From Ridgeia piscesae (Eukaryota > Annelida > Polychaeta > Sabellida > Siboglinidae): DNA of 64,000 nucleotides. Location: assembly GCA_025642075.2 (NCBI GenBank), contig JAODUO010001309.1:62001-126000 (forward strand). Direction: 5' to 3'. How positions within the stretch are numbered: the first letter of the stretch is position 1; every line of letters starts with the position of its first letter. The notes below the pieces were generated by a model that was not told where the DNA came from, searched no databases, and worked only from the letters and a program-made list of their open reading frames with translations. Below, piece after piece: positions 45,595 through 56,530 of this stretch. The position numbers and the translations under genes were made by a program.

Positions 45595-45636
45595 CTAATT
45601 TTCCCTGCGGGGATTAATAAAGTATTCTTATTCTCA
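45595..45636 (+). mobile_element. Short LINE 3'-tail insertion
   Basis: TTTTCCCTGCGGGGATTAAT followed by AAAGTATTCTTATTCTC interrupts intron sequence that is continuous in super-units II and III (compare 23196-23205). This CCCTGCGGGGATTAATAAAG tail is typical of extremely 5'-truncated CR1/L2-like copies in marine invertebrates; the identification is from memory of the pattern. Confidence 0.65.
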
Positions 45637-46292
45637 AATACGCGATAATGATAAGGGCATCCACAAATGTGTGTTGTATTTATGGTTTAAATAGCGGCGA
45701 TTGTAATAAGTAGTTTGGAAACATTTCTCTGTGCCTTTTAATAGACATGACTCAGTCGAATATCACGCTGATGTTTGGACCGATCAACCGATTTCTCACT
45801 TCTGTGGTATGTTTATCTAAACACATCTTATAAATGTACCAATACGATTTACTGTATCACTCTCATGGGCTATTTTCCGAAATTATGTCATAATAATAAC
45901 TTACACTCCTCTAAGCTTTACCAGAATCAAAGACGCGATGATATGGCTCTTCACAGAAGGATAGTATATACTTACACAGTTTATATTCTTATTATGCTTT
46001 ATTATTTTTCGAAGTTGATGGCAAGACACATATATTATGCATTTGCATTGGTCACATTGAAACTAATACCTGGAAATCACTAATGATGAGTATGTTAACA
46101 CTTACTATGTTATATGCTTTCATAATATCAACTGATCAAACGCAAATATACCACTAATACTACAATAACGTAATGGTGAATTGCTGCTGTATGGTCAGCC
46201 AATTCGTGACTTCTTGTTGTTCGGTGAGGTTGGTTATGAGCTCTGGTATGTTCATACTAGAGTAATCTTATAAATATTTTGCTACAACTTAC

Positions 46293-46440
46293 TTGGAGCA
46301 GCCTTCTTGTTACACATCGGAATGTTGCAAAAATCGTAACGCCTCGAACTTGTTGTAAAGCAATACGGTTTCATTAAACTGCACACTGAATTCGAGCAGT
46401 AATTTTCGAAAGGAGCCACACATGCGCCAGGGTCATGCTG
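46293..46440 (-). CDS. Kringle domain of L5, second-half exon (Kb)
   Basis: A 148-bp exon, phase 0 to phase 1, one codon shorter than the other Kb copies: HDPGACVAPFENYCSNSVC, then KPYCFTTSSRRYDFC and NIPMC. Both Trp positions of the kringle core are altered (P-Y-C-F for P-W-C-Y and R-Y-D-F-C for R-W-E-Y-C). All eight cysteines are kept, so folding may persist with a changed ligand pocket. Acceptor TTTTCAG above 46440, donor GTAAGT below 46293. Confidence 0.91.
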
Positions 46441-47153
46441 CTGAAAACAGACACCGTGTGAGCTTACTGACGCGTATTTGTAATATGTGTTCGCCCCTAT
46501 GAAGGCCTGGTCCCGAAGATGCGGCACTCTAAACATGCTAGTAATAATAACAAATAATAATACCTGCAATCGATGCCTGCTTCATGTAGTTTGCAATTGG
46601 CGAGCGAACAGTATTTTGTTCGAGGGGAGCATAACAAATTCGTGGAATGTGCGGCTGAAAAGTGGGACAGTTTAATTCTCGAACATATAGTTGTATCAGC
46701 CACTTGCACGTCAACTACACAACTAAGCATGTAACTGATATATGAATGCAACTGTATTGCCGTTTCCCGTCTAAACGCAGAGAACCTCGAAAGGCATCCG
46801 GATTAATCTATCGTATTGGGATATCGTGCGATAACTCATTTTGTCGTTTATTTCGAGCCAAAATCTATACTTGTATACACACTCTGAAAGCGTCGATAGG
46901 GTGAACGTGATGCAACATTGTAGAACTGTGACGTCATACATACACACGCAAAATTATATTAAATACGCATATATGAAGGCCAATTGAAAATCGTGTGATA
47001 TAGATTTATTGAAACGTTATTATGGGAAAATTTAAATATATAACGGGATCTAACACAATATCACTTCAAGTAAATAGGTTTTCTCTTTAATATACGAAAA
47101 CAGATAATGTTATAATTGGCGAACTGCGCGAACTGCATACAAAGTTGGCTGAC
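46441..47153. other. Intron inside the L5 kringle
   Basis: Shortest of the three kringle introns (713 bp), without an AT array. It retains segments related to the other two (for example around CCGTTTCCCGTCTAAACGC near 46761). Confidence 0.6.
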
Positions 47154-47254
47154 CTTTTTGTGTGACCACTGTTGACACGTCAAACCCCTTTTGGTTTTGG
47201 TTTCACTTCCCATGTATCTCAATCCCTTAGAAGTTTCTTTACATTCCAGATTTT
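47154..47254 (-). CDS. Kringle domain of L5, first-half exon (Ka)
   Basis: A 101-bp exon, phase 1 to phase 0: NLECKETSKGLRYMGSETKT followed by LTCQQWSHKK. Acceptor ATAACAG above 47254, donor GTCAGC below 47154. Its A exon is 1.9 kb upstream at 49189. Confidence 0.92.
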
Positions 47255-49188
47255 CTGTTATATAAAAGAAGACAACAATGTGTTTGCATACATCACACTA
47301 ATTATGGTACTACGAAATATAGCATCATACAATGGTAACATTGTTTTACTGTGGGCCTTAAATTCGTTTGTGTTTTGTTTTATTAATTATGCATATTGTA
47401 AACATGTTTCAAGATAAATATCGTGTTTGTAATTTCTATGTTATTATTACAAATAAGCTTTTTTACATTTAACGCAACAATCCTTATTTTACTATATAGG
47501 CCAACAGCTCAACAATGCACATTATACAAACACATATTTGCATTTGGACACAATCATCAAATATTCGCATTCGAATACGAACACCAAGCATTCGCATTCG
47601 ACCACCAAACATTCGCATTCGAATGTAATGGTGAGCAGTCGTTTACAAGCCTGGTCATGTCGCAGTTCTAAGGTAATTCACATATTTAACCGATATCAAC
47701 ATTGTTTTGATTATGACACAAACTGCGACGTACTACATACATCAGATATCATCACGGAAAGTAATAATGATATTTATGCCAGTTCCGAACACAGTCTAAG
47801 ATTAAGCATTCTTCTTCTGGAAACGACAATAACTCAAACGCACAAAATAATCATCCATACACCCAACTGAATATTGTATTCATTATTAAGTTTACAGTGA
47901 TATTAAAAAAAAACATTTCATTATTGCACTTTGAGGTAAAGCATCTTAGCGAGATATTTTGTACATTGTTATGTTTACAGTGCTATTAAAAATATGCATG
48001 CCATTATTGCAGCTTGATGTAGCCCTTTAAGTGGTATTTATTAGTTTCCGAAAGTGCAAGCGCAGTAATTCAACAAATAAACTGCATTCCTATGAATATA
48101 CACCGACAAATGTGTAGGTAAGATCATCATCTTTTCGACAATTTCAAAAACATCATCGATTCCTGTACAACTTGAAACAAACGAGGACACGTCGGTTGTG
48201 TGGTGACGTCGCCAACGGTCGCTAGGTGTCGCAACAAACTCAGCAGGAGCGAGTTAACCTATGATGTAAATAACGGAACGCCACCATCAAAGAATTTTGA
48301 TCATGAATATAACGTTCAAAACTCTTATTTATATTACATATTGAAATCATATTCAATAATTTATGTAACGTATTTCAAATATGTATTTATATAAAAACAA
48401 ACTAAAATATTACAAATATGTATTTATTTTAAAATATTACAAACATTGTCAAATAATATAATACATAATTTTCAGTGGGACGCTGACATTTCACATTTTG
48501 TAAAATATTATGAATATTATCGGAAAACAATTATTCTAGCGATCTGAATGCGCCGTTTATGTTCCATGATATGATTTGTCTATTGGTATTGGATGATTCT
48601 ACAACTGTATTATTACTAATCTGTTATGTAGTTTGCTGGTAAACAGTATTAACTCGGACTAATTGGCTATTAAGATCACCTTTCGTATTTCGCGTTACAA
48701 CACGTTAACCAAAGGGTATCGCATATCTCAACTTGAACACGTCATGAAGGTATACAATCTACATGAAAACCGACGGACAGGTGGAGACCAAATATACGAG
48801 AACTAAAAAGGCACAATCTTTGAGCGTACAGCACAATACAACCATATCACTACGGCTGCACAATGATGGTGTGATGAGTTAATTAATTCACCAATTAATC
48901 CACGAATCAATCCCGGAGAATCACATATAGGTAGATTCAACTTTTAATAGTAGACGAGTAGATGACTGACTTAATCATAATATTATAATCGTAACAACGC
49001 CTTCAAAATATATTGTTTTCTTTTTATTGGACTTTAGAGAATAGTGCGTTTTGATAATATCGGAAATGTCCATATTTGTATTGGCTGATGTGACATATTG
49101 ACCAAATTGTAGTCATATACATTACATTAAAAATCAAGTTATCGGCGCAGTGTCAACTTATAGGTTTTGAACAACCAACGTACCGTAC
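47255..49188. other. Intron between L5 A and the kringle
   Basis: No B-type exon found on the minus strand here, in agreement with the other two super-units. A small minisatellite of about 21-27 bp units with ATTCGCATTCGA cores lies at about 47565-47622. Confidence 0.6.
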
Positions 49189-49416
49189 CGTATGCGTCGC
49201 CGCGGCTTGTTATTACAACCTGCCGGATTTCGTAGGTGCCTTGTAAGTCAACTTGCCACCAGCTACCAATAGCTTCGCGCGTGTGTGTGCAGCTGTCGTC
49301 GAACATACCCGACCTGGTAATGCCATCTACAGCCTTCCATGATGCCAATGATAGACCATGCGGATATGTAGATGACTGTTTCGTAGGCTTTCCAAGGGCT
49401 ATGTTTCCGGAGTAGC
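49189..49416 (-). CDS. F-type lectin domain L5, exon A (kringle-bearing subtype)
   Basis: A 76-codon exon: GYSGNIALGKPTKQSST, SWKAVDGI, SCTHTREAIGSWWQVDL and VVITSRGDAYG. His-X26-R-G-D is present. Acceptor CTGTTTAG above 49416, donor GTACGG below 49189, phase 1-1. Confidence 0.94.
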
Positions 49417-50581
49417 CTAAACAGATAATCAATACCTTATTATTGCTACAACGATCTTCAAGTCTTCATCGTAACATGAATTACTAGATTCAGTATATTT
49501 GTAAAAACAAAGCATATCAATATTCATTTTGCAATTATAAAAGTATATACACTGTAGAAAATGTGATTATAAAACCACGTGTCCAAATTGACTAAGTTAA
49601 TTGTTTTTATATTTGTTCCTCACGGTATCTATAAATGTGATTCTCTTTTCGTTTTAAGCATGAAATGCGAAGTTTGTTGATACAGAAATCGTGTTGCTAA
49701 GCCAGCTCAAACGGGAAAAATGTGAGCGCCACAAAACAGGTAGCCTTCCATTTCTCAGTGACTCCGCCGCTGTAATGTCTAACATGGAATGTGGCGACGC
49801 CGCTCATTGCGTCAGGCTGTACAGGAATTTGCATGTGTGGGATGTAGTACGTTTTACATCAACGTAGAGTCAGTTATATTACCAACAAATTCGTTTTGGA
49901 TGTGCATAAACATGTTTCTACCTGTTGAATTGTTGTTGTTTGAATACCGTGATTGCATAACTTTGCATTACAACCACGGCCGCATATGGATTACAAGATT
50001 AGGTATTTCGATATCCATGCAGCAGTATCCAAAATACATCCAGCGATTATTATCTTTAGTGTCACAGAAAAAACATGAACTCCCACTGCAATTTCAAGAA
50101 TAATACAGTTACGAACCAAACCACCAACCAAAATATACTGCGGCCATGTTAAACAAGAACGGCTCTTATGTCAACGACGTCACTTGTTGCAACAAACTGT
50201 GCAGAAAATGTACACACGACCGAACAAAATGTCATCAGAATGTGTGCATATATACTGTATATATGCACACATAATGTGTTTACGTGTAAGGGATATTCTA
50301 AGACAGTACACGTTTGTTATTTAGATTATTGCAACACCATTGTGCAAAATTACAATGACGTAATGATTCTTGCATTCAACAGTGATCACTTTATAATTTA
50401 TATAAGGATATTACGAGTTTATTAGCATACGTTTGTTCTGAAAATATAATTCCCTCTTTAGCTTATAGTTGATCCACAGAAAGTTGGACACCTATACACT
50501 ATGATACCATGATATTATATGCATCAGAGTGTTTAGAACAGTGCCGCGCAGTTTTATTTACGTTCTCAACGTTTTCCTTAC
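49417..50581. other. Intron between L4 B and L5 A
   Basis: Nothing recognised; a palindromic ATATACTGTATATATGCACA region occurs near 50249-50268. Confidence 0.5.
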
Positions 50582-50788
50582 CGCGGATTCCAAATACTTC
50601 GAATTCGCATAGGGTAAGTATCGAAGGTCTCGTGCTCGTCATTCGGACCTTGATGATATTACCAATGGCGCCTCGCATACACGAGATGCGCCGTGTCTCA
50701 GCTTTCTTTAACTGTCCAGCAACACTGGCACATTGGTGGGTGTTCCGATCAGACAGTACTTCGATCACGAATCCCTTAAGTCGATCCT
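50582..50788 (-). CDS. F-type lectin domain L4, exon B (FGI subtype)
   Basis: A 69-codon exon: DRLKGFVIEVLSDRNTHQC, ISC then GAIGNIIKVRM, and LTLCEFEVFGIRG. Joined to L4 A the motif reads RGDCC-E-D-R, so Arg is kept. Note LCEF instead of LCEV. Acceptor TATGACAG above 50788, donor GTAAGG below 50582, phase 1-1. The A-B intron is only 107 bp, the shortest in the array. Confidence 0.94.
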
Positions 50789-50895
50789 CTGTCATAAAAA
50801 GACGAAATGTTTTCTAGTTGCACTGTTAGTGATAACGTATATAGAGTGTTTACTGACAGTGGTGTGTTGACACACGTCGGTTTGGTTCAACTTAC

Positions 50896-51129
50896 CGCAG
50901 CAATCTCCCCTGTTAGTTATCACCACTTTCCGTATTTCGTAGGTCGCTCCTATGTCAACCTGCCACCAACTTCCCACGCGGTTGTCCGTGCGTGTGCAGC
51001 TTTTATCATCCAATCTAGTATTTCGATTGCCATCAACCGCTCTACTTGCTTGGTAATTTTTCTGCATACTTGATTGTTTTGTGGGTTTCCCCAAAGCCAG
51101 ATTCTCCGTCCAATCAACTTCAGGTTGAA
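50896..51129 (-). CDS. F-type lectin domain L4, exon A (DCCG subtype)
   Basis: A 78-codon exon: DWTENLALGKPTKQSS, RAVDGNRNT, SCTRTDNRVGSWWQVDI and VVITNRGDCC. As in L10 the motif His is Arg while RGD and the later Arg remain. Acceptor TTTCTAG above 51129, donor GTAAGT below 50896, phase 1-1. Confidence 0.94.
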
Positions 51130-51306
51130 CTAGAAATAATCGCATTAATATGTTTGTGAGTATGTGTTCGCGAGACGCGAAATGAGCTCATGAGGTGAAA
51201 TTAGCTGCCTGAGAGTTGGCATGACTATGTATATGTAGGTTTTGTAATACAAATATAATAATTAGCATCCCCAGTTGACTGGCATCCTAGCAAATGCTGT
51301 CATTTA

Positions 51307-52115
<809 letters not shown>

Positions 52116-52328
52116 CGTAGACTCCGTATACTTGCACTTCGCAGAGTGAAAGATATCCTTTTTCATATCCGGCCGCTCTAACCCTCACTATGCTGCCGGT
52201 GACATATGGTCGACATGGAACACGTCTCGTCTCACCCAGTGCAAAGGCTGATATCACCAATTGGCATGTTGAAACATCAGCAGAATTGGTCAGCAGCGCT
52301 TCAATGACGATACCGTGAACACTTTCCT
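52116..52328 (-). CDS. F-type lectin domain L3, exon B
   Basis: A 71-codon exon: ESVHGIVIEALLTNSADV, FALGETRRVPCRPYVTGS, IVRVRAAGYEKGYL and SLCEVQVYGVYG. The cysteine pair (STC and VPC) is present. Val-His replaces Arg-Leu at the sugar-contact place. Acceptor GTTACCAG above 52328, donor GTACGA below 52116, phase 1-1. Most similar to L9 B. Confidence 0.91.
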
Positions 52329-53088
52329 CTGGTAACCGAAAAATACTCCATTATCAATCTTTGTTTATTTTGTTAAACAATCGAATACGGCGCTGTCAAA
52401 TTACGATATTCGATTAATATTTACGTATGTACTACGTATACGTACTTTCAGTTTCATATTGGTAGACGCTTACTTACTTAATGGCGCAAAGTTTAATCGA
52501 GTTTACATTATATGTAGCCAATGCCATAAAGCTCCAGTGAGCACGGGCAGAGTTATACAAGTGGTCACTGTTAAATGCATATGATGTAGTACATGTATCT
52601 GAATCTTGTAATTGACGGATCTCTGAGCTGGGCTGAAATTGTTGAATGCTGCACTGTCATATTTGCGACATTCGATAGCGATATATTTGGTAAAAAATAC
52701 GTACACAGTGATACTCTAAGGTATATAAAATATATTTAATGTGTTTTGATATGTTTATAAATTGAATGATGTATAATTTAATAATGTTTATATTATGTAT
52801 TGCCAATACGGCAGTGACCTTGTATTACGTTGTAATGTATGGAATTGTTAATGAGTCCTGTTAATAGCATTTCAATAATATTAACAGGACAGCTTTCAGT
52901 AACATGAAAACCATTTTAGCAAACACATTCATATCGCTTAAGTGTTACAGTGTTACATCGAGCCCATATTAATACATGGTTGTGAATCAACAATTTCATC
53001 TATATACCCGATGCATTTCTTCCGCTAAACCATTAACGATTGAGTTAGGGCAACATAAAAATACAGGTACTTGAGAAAAATGACTCAC
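52329..53088. other. Intron between L3 A and L3 B
   Basis: AT-rich. An inverted pair AACAGGAC/GTCCTGTTAA near 52854-52892 (GAGTCCTGTTAATAGC and TATTAACAGGACAGC) could form a hairpin. No exon. Confidence 0.5.
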
Positions 53089-53367
53089 CACAGCAAGCTG
53101 CACCGTTCGTTATCACCACAGCTTGGATCTCGTAGACGGCATCCAGGAAAACCTTCCACCAGTTTCCTGCTTTGGAGAGAGTGTGCATACAACTACCGTG
53201 AGTCATGTTGGAATCTAAGTTGCCGTCTACTGCCCGCCACGATTCATGAGCACCTGTTAGTGTCGATGACTGAGCTGTTTTCCTTTGACGGGCCAGATTA
53301 TAATTCATCTCAGGCTCATGCGGACGTTGTTTAATGTTGGTGCGGCTGTCTCCGTTGTTATGAGATT
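53089..53367 (-). CDS. F-type lectin domain L3, exon A with extended N-terminus
   Basis: A 93-codon exon, the longest A exon: a polar 25-residue leader (SHNNGDSRTNIKQ, RPHEPEMN) precedes YNLARQRKTAQSST, RAVDGNLDS, SCMHTLSKAGNWWKVFL and VVITNGAACC. His is kept, but R-G-D is G-A-A, so the sugar motif is broken. V-F-L replaces V-D-L. Acceptor TTTGTAG above 53367 (weak pyrimidine tract), donor GTGAGT below 53089, phase 1-1. A later acceptor would shorten the leader, but I see no better one. Confidence 0.85.
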
Positions 53368-53785
53368 CTACAAACCGAACATTGGGAAGGTGACACGTCG
53401 TAGTTTGTCGGAGTGACATCATATAATACTACCCTGATGTGAAAACAATTATTACAAATTGATAGTCTACGATACTCTGACGTCAACTACCGTGTTTCTG
53501 TATTAGTTTACATCCTTGGATCAGTGGCCTGTAATCTATCAGCTCGCAATGCATTAAAACAACACATGGATACGCGTAAGCGCACGCACGCACGCACGCA
53601 TACCTATTCATAATGCAATGTCAAACAACAAGGCACTATAGCGCACGTGTTCGCACTCACATACAAATGCTCGCACATACACACATGCATGTACACATCT
53701 ACATATCCACCCACAAGAATGCGAGCACTTATACACAGTAAAAGTGAATTAAGCGGTATATTTAACTATGTGTAGACAACGTTAC

Positions 53786-54004
53786 CAATGGTTTCCTTGC
53801 ACGTTGTTATGGCTACATCGTGCACTGCGTACATACGACCGAGGTCAACCTTCCACCAGGGATCTGTTGACTCCGTCGTATGACTACAGACACCGTGGGG
53901 ATGTGTGCCGTCCACCTTGCCATTCAGTGCATTCGACGAGACGTCCAAGCCTGCCGTCGAACTCTGACTCGCTAGTCGGTTGGCAGCCAGGTTGACGAGA
54001 TTTT
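53786..54004 (-). CDS. F-type lectin domain L2, exon A without a B partner
   Basis: A 73-codon exon: NLVNLAANRLASQSST, SNALNGKVDG, VCSHTTESTDPWWKVDL and VAITTCKETIG. His is kept; RGD is replaced by C-K-E. Acceptor TTTGCAG above 54004, donor GTAACG below 53786, phase 1-1. The next exon downstream is another A exon (L3, 53089-53367), with no LCEV-type sequence in the 418 bp between. It may be an alternative to L3 A, or its B exon was lost. Confidence 0.88.
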
Positions 54005-54899
54005 CTGCAAATATACCAGAGCAAATACTGTAATGCAATCCTAAACTTAATTTTGTAATATCCACAGGTGTAGTTACTTAGCAAGGATAAAACGTTCATC
54101 ACGTTAATCAGGTTAACATTTGTCCAATCATACAGCTGGTTCTAATAGTAGTATGCGACACTATAATATAATGTAATACACTATATAGTCAACGGACGCT
54201 CCAGTTTGTTTTCACTAAAACAAACGTGTAATTACAAACAATTTGTTAACAAAATTATACAAATCTGGACGAAGTCTGTCGCATAATGAACTTGTAGTCA
54301 GTTATACTGTCGTTTCACTTGTAAACCTGCACCACGTCATTAGCGCACCACGTATTACGTGACAATGAATATATCAAACATTGTTCTGTTAGCCCAGCCG
54401 ATATGTGAATGAATTGTGCGTTTTATGACACAAGCATGAAATTTGACACACACTTAGACTTCATTTTTACCAAAAATATTTGGATATAGGGCCATATCAG
54501 ATTTCGCCTTTGAAGGTGTTGGCGGCCATTTTCCAAGATGGCCGCCGTAAACCTATTTTCTCATATCTTAACAACTGCTTCAATAAATCAGTCGTTTTGC
54601 TATCTAGTATAGGTTTTCGGGAACCACCATTTCAAATATATTACATTTGACCTTCTTCGATATACACATCCGCCATTTTCTAAGATGACGGCCGCCAAGA
54701 CTATTGATCCTATATCTCATCACCTACGCCACCTAGAGCAGTAATTTTGTTGTCAAAATATAGGTATGTGGACAGCCGATTTTAGTGTTGTGAAATATTT
54801 TGCATTTGACCTTCGTTGACCTTCGTATCCGCCATGTTATCAAATGACGGCCGTTAAAACGAAAATTTTCCGTACCTTTAAAATACTTCAGTCAGAACC
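54005..54899. other. Intron with three diverged tandem blocks containing CCGCCATNTT
   Basis: Between about 54490 and 54860 a unit of roughly 150 bp is repeated three times. Each carries a segment like GCCATTTTCCAAGATGGCCG (54529), CCGCCATTTTCTAAGATGAC (54670) or CCGCCATGTTATCAAATGAC (54829), after ATTTGACCTTC or similar. The block adjoins the decayed ORF family at 54900-56530 and may be its 3' region. Confidence 0.65.
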
Positions 54900-56530
54900 G
54901 CTACATTTGTGTAAAATGTAAGTTTTTCAAGGTAAAAATAGCAATCGTTCCAGTGGACACAGCCAATTATCTACGGTCTCCGGGGTAGCAGCCAAAGAAC
55001 AAAAAGCTGGTGTGACTTCGTCATAGGCACTCCATATGTCCCATGCAGTCCGTTTGCCCCTGTTTCCAAAATAATGGCCCGTGTCACAACCAGTGAATGA
55101 AATGCATGAAACATTGGCAAAGTAACACAACGGTCCAGACCCAGAGCGTTGGCCATCTCGTGGGCCGGTAAATATCGGAAGTTATTTCGAGCACCACATG
55201 CAATCCACAGTTCTGTGATGTTGAGGCGCTGGGCTGATGCCACTGCAAAAACTATCACATCCGTGTCAACTGTGCGAATGGGTATCTTGCAATGCTCTTG
55301 TTTCACAGTATCTTCCAGGTGGAGTAGGATTCGTGTATCTGCTTCTTCATGAGTGCATGGAGCAAGGCCTTACATGTCATGGGGCACATCAGTGTGATAT
55401 GTGCTGACGACAAGGGTTGCTGTACTAGCTGCTAAGAAAATAGGGGAAAAACCTCTATATTGTTGTTGTCAATGCAGAGAAACGCGGTGGCGGATACATT
55501 TCCCTCTCCATGTTCGTACTTCAGCCTTCAAGCTATCTGCGAATTGTTCATCCCACACAACTAGTCTGCTCACATGTTGCAGTTGTGATGTGATGTGATG
55601 TGATGTGATGTGATGTGATGTGATGTGATGTGATGTGATGTGATGTGATGTGATGTGATGTGATGTGATGTGATGTGATGTGATGTGATGTGATGTGATG
55701 TGATGTGATGTACGGCAGAAACACTTGGATCGTAAATGTCTGCAAACTCCGGTCGAAACATGTTGACGATTGCAGCCACATCAAGATCGACGACTTGTAC
55801 GACAGGAGTGGGGGAATTGTCTTATACAAGAACGAGATCTTCCAAGCAGCCACCCAGATCAGAGTCTACTTCACGTTCATTAGATGCTGCCACTTCGCGT
55901 GCTTTGTTGTACAACGTTACCATGCATTGGGTATGATAGTTGGCCTCTTATGCGATCATGTCCCTAGCACTTAGTTTCGCAAGAAGGGCAGTATGACAGC
56001 ATATTGTCTGACTCGAACATCAACCCGAAAGGTCTATGGATTGTGTAAAAACTCTCCAACTGAAGACATGCGGCAGAAGAAACATGTTTCGGTGGAAGGA
56101 AGTGCTTTTTCTACAGACTGACGGGAGAACTTCTTAGAAATATCTGTATTGTTTTCAATGTGAGATTTCGTCTTCTCTGCTCGCTGAAGTGTTGTCTTGT
56201 TGAATTGCCATTTACAAGAGTCGCGCTATTTGCCTTTGTGCTGCGAAAAATTGCCTCAGTGCCTACACCATCATCTAACCTTGACAGGTTGATTATCTTA
56301 GGCAAGCAACCAACCCTGTTGAAACCCATTGGTATTGTCAGTGATAGTTGTGTAACCTACTGCGTCATGTTTTGAATAATCAGGGCAGCGAAGCACGTCC
56401 GGTGTGTCATCCTGACACAGGACGCATTTGTTCCAATTTGTTGTCAGACATTGTACATTGGATGTCACAGGGCCAGGCTGGTCCGCCACTTTATATACTA
56501 TGACCATTCGGATATTATATGACAACTATA
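54900..56530 (-). pseudogene. Decayed repeat-family ORF (transposon-associated, PIN-like DTDV type)
   Basis: Minus-strand frame-broken pieces in order: NKCVLCQDDTPDVLRCP near 56437-56390; RLDDGVGTEA and RAEKT-like near 56290-56160; MAAIVNMFRPEFADIYDPSV near 55779-55720; VWDEQFADSLKAEVRTW; EEADTRILLHLEDT near 55350-55310; RTVDTDVIVFAVASAQRLN; ARNNFRYLPAHEMANALG; and LPMFHAFTGCDTG near 55120. This set is one I associate with a large, highly repeated family of unknown function in cnidarian and mollusc genomes, probably spread by a mobile element. Stops, frameshifts and a pentamer expansion inside the frame show that it is dead. It lies on the same strand as the lectin exons but shares nothing with them. 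Confidence 0.65.
55587..55710. repeat. (TGATG)n pentanucleotide array
   Basis: About 25 units of TGATG, expanded within the decayed ORF; on the minus strand it encodes the repeating HITSH pattern in frame with the upstream piece. Confidence 0.97.

Larger units (their letters stand above)
43246..51129 (-). repeat. Super-unit copy I (L4-L5-L6)
   Basis: Most compact copy of the three-domain block (7.9 kb against 10.4 kb for copy II): L4 (50896, 50582), L5 with kringle (49189, 47154, 46293, 45092) and L6 (43949, 43246). It is bordered by L3 upstream and L7 downstream, which are not part of the repeat. The compactness may mean it has taken fewer insertions. Confidence 0.85.

Noticed and set aside
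47255..49188. Hidden B exon between L5 A and its kringle
   Set aside because: No minus-strand sequence resembling LTLCEV-VYG or R-L-x-x-F-x-I-E-V was found by eye; the same is true of the equivalent introns of L11 and L14.
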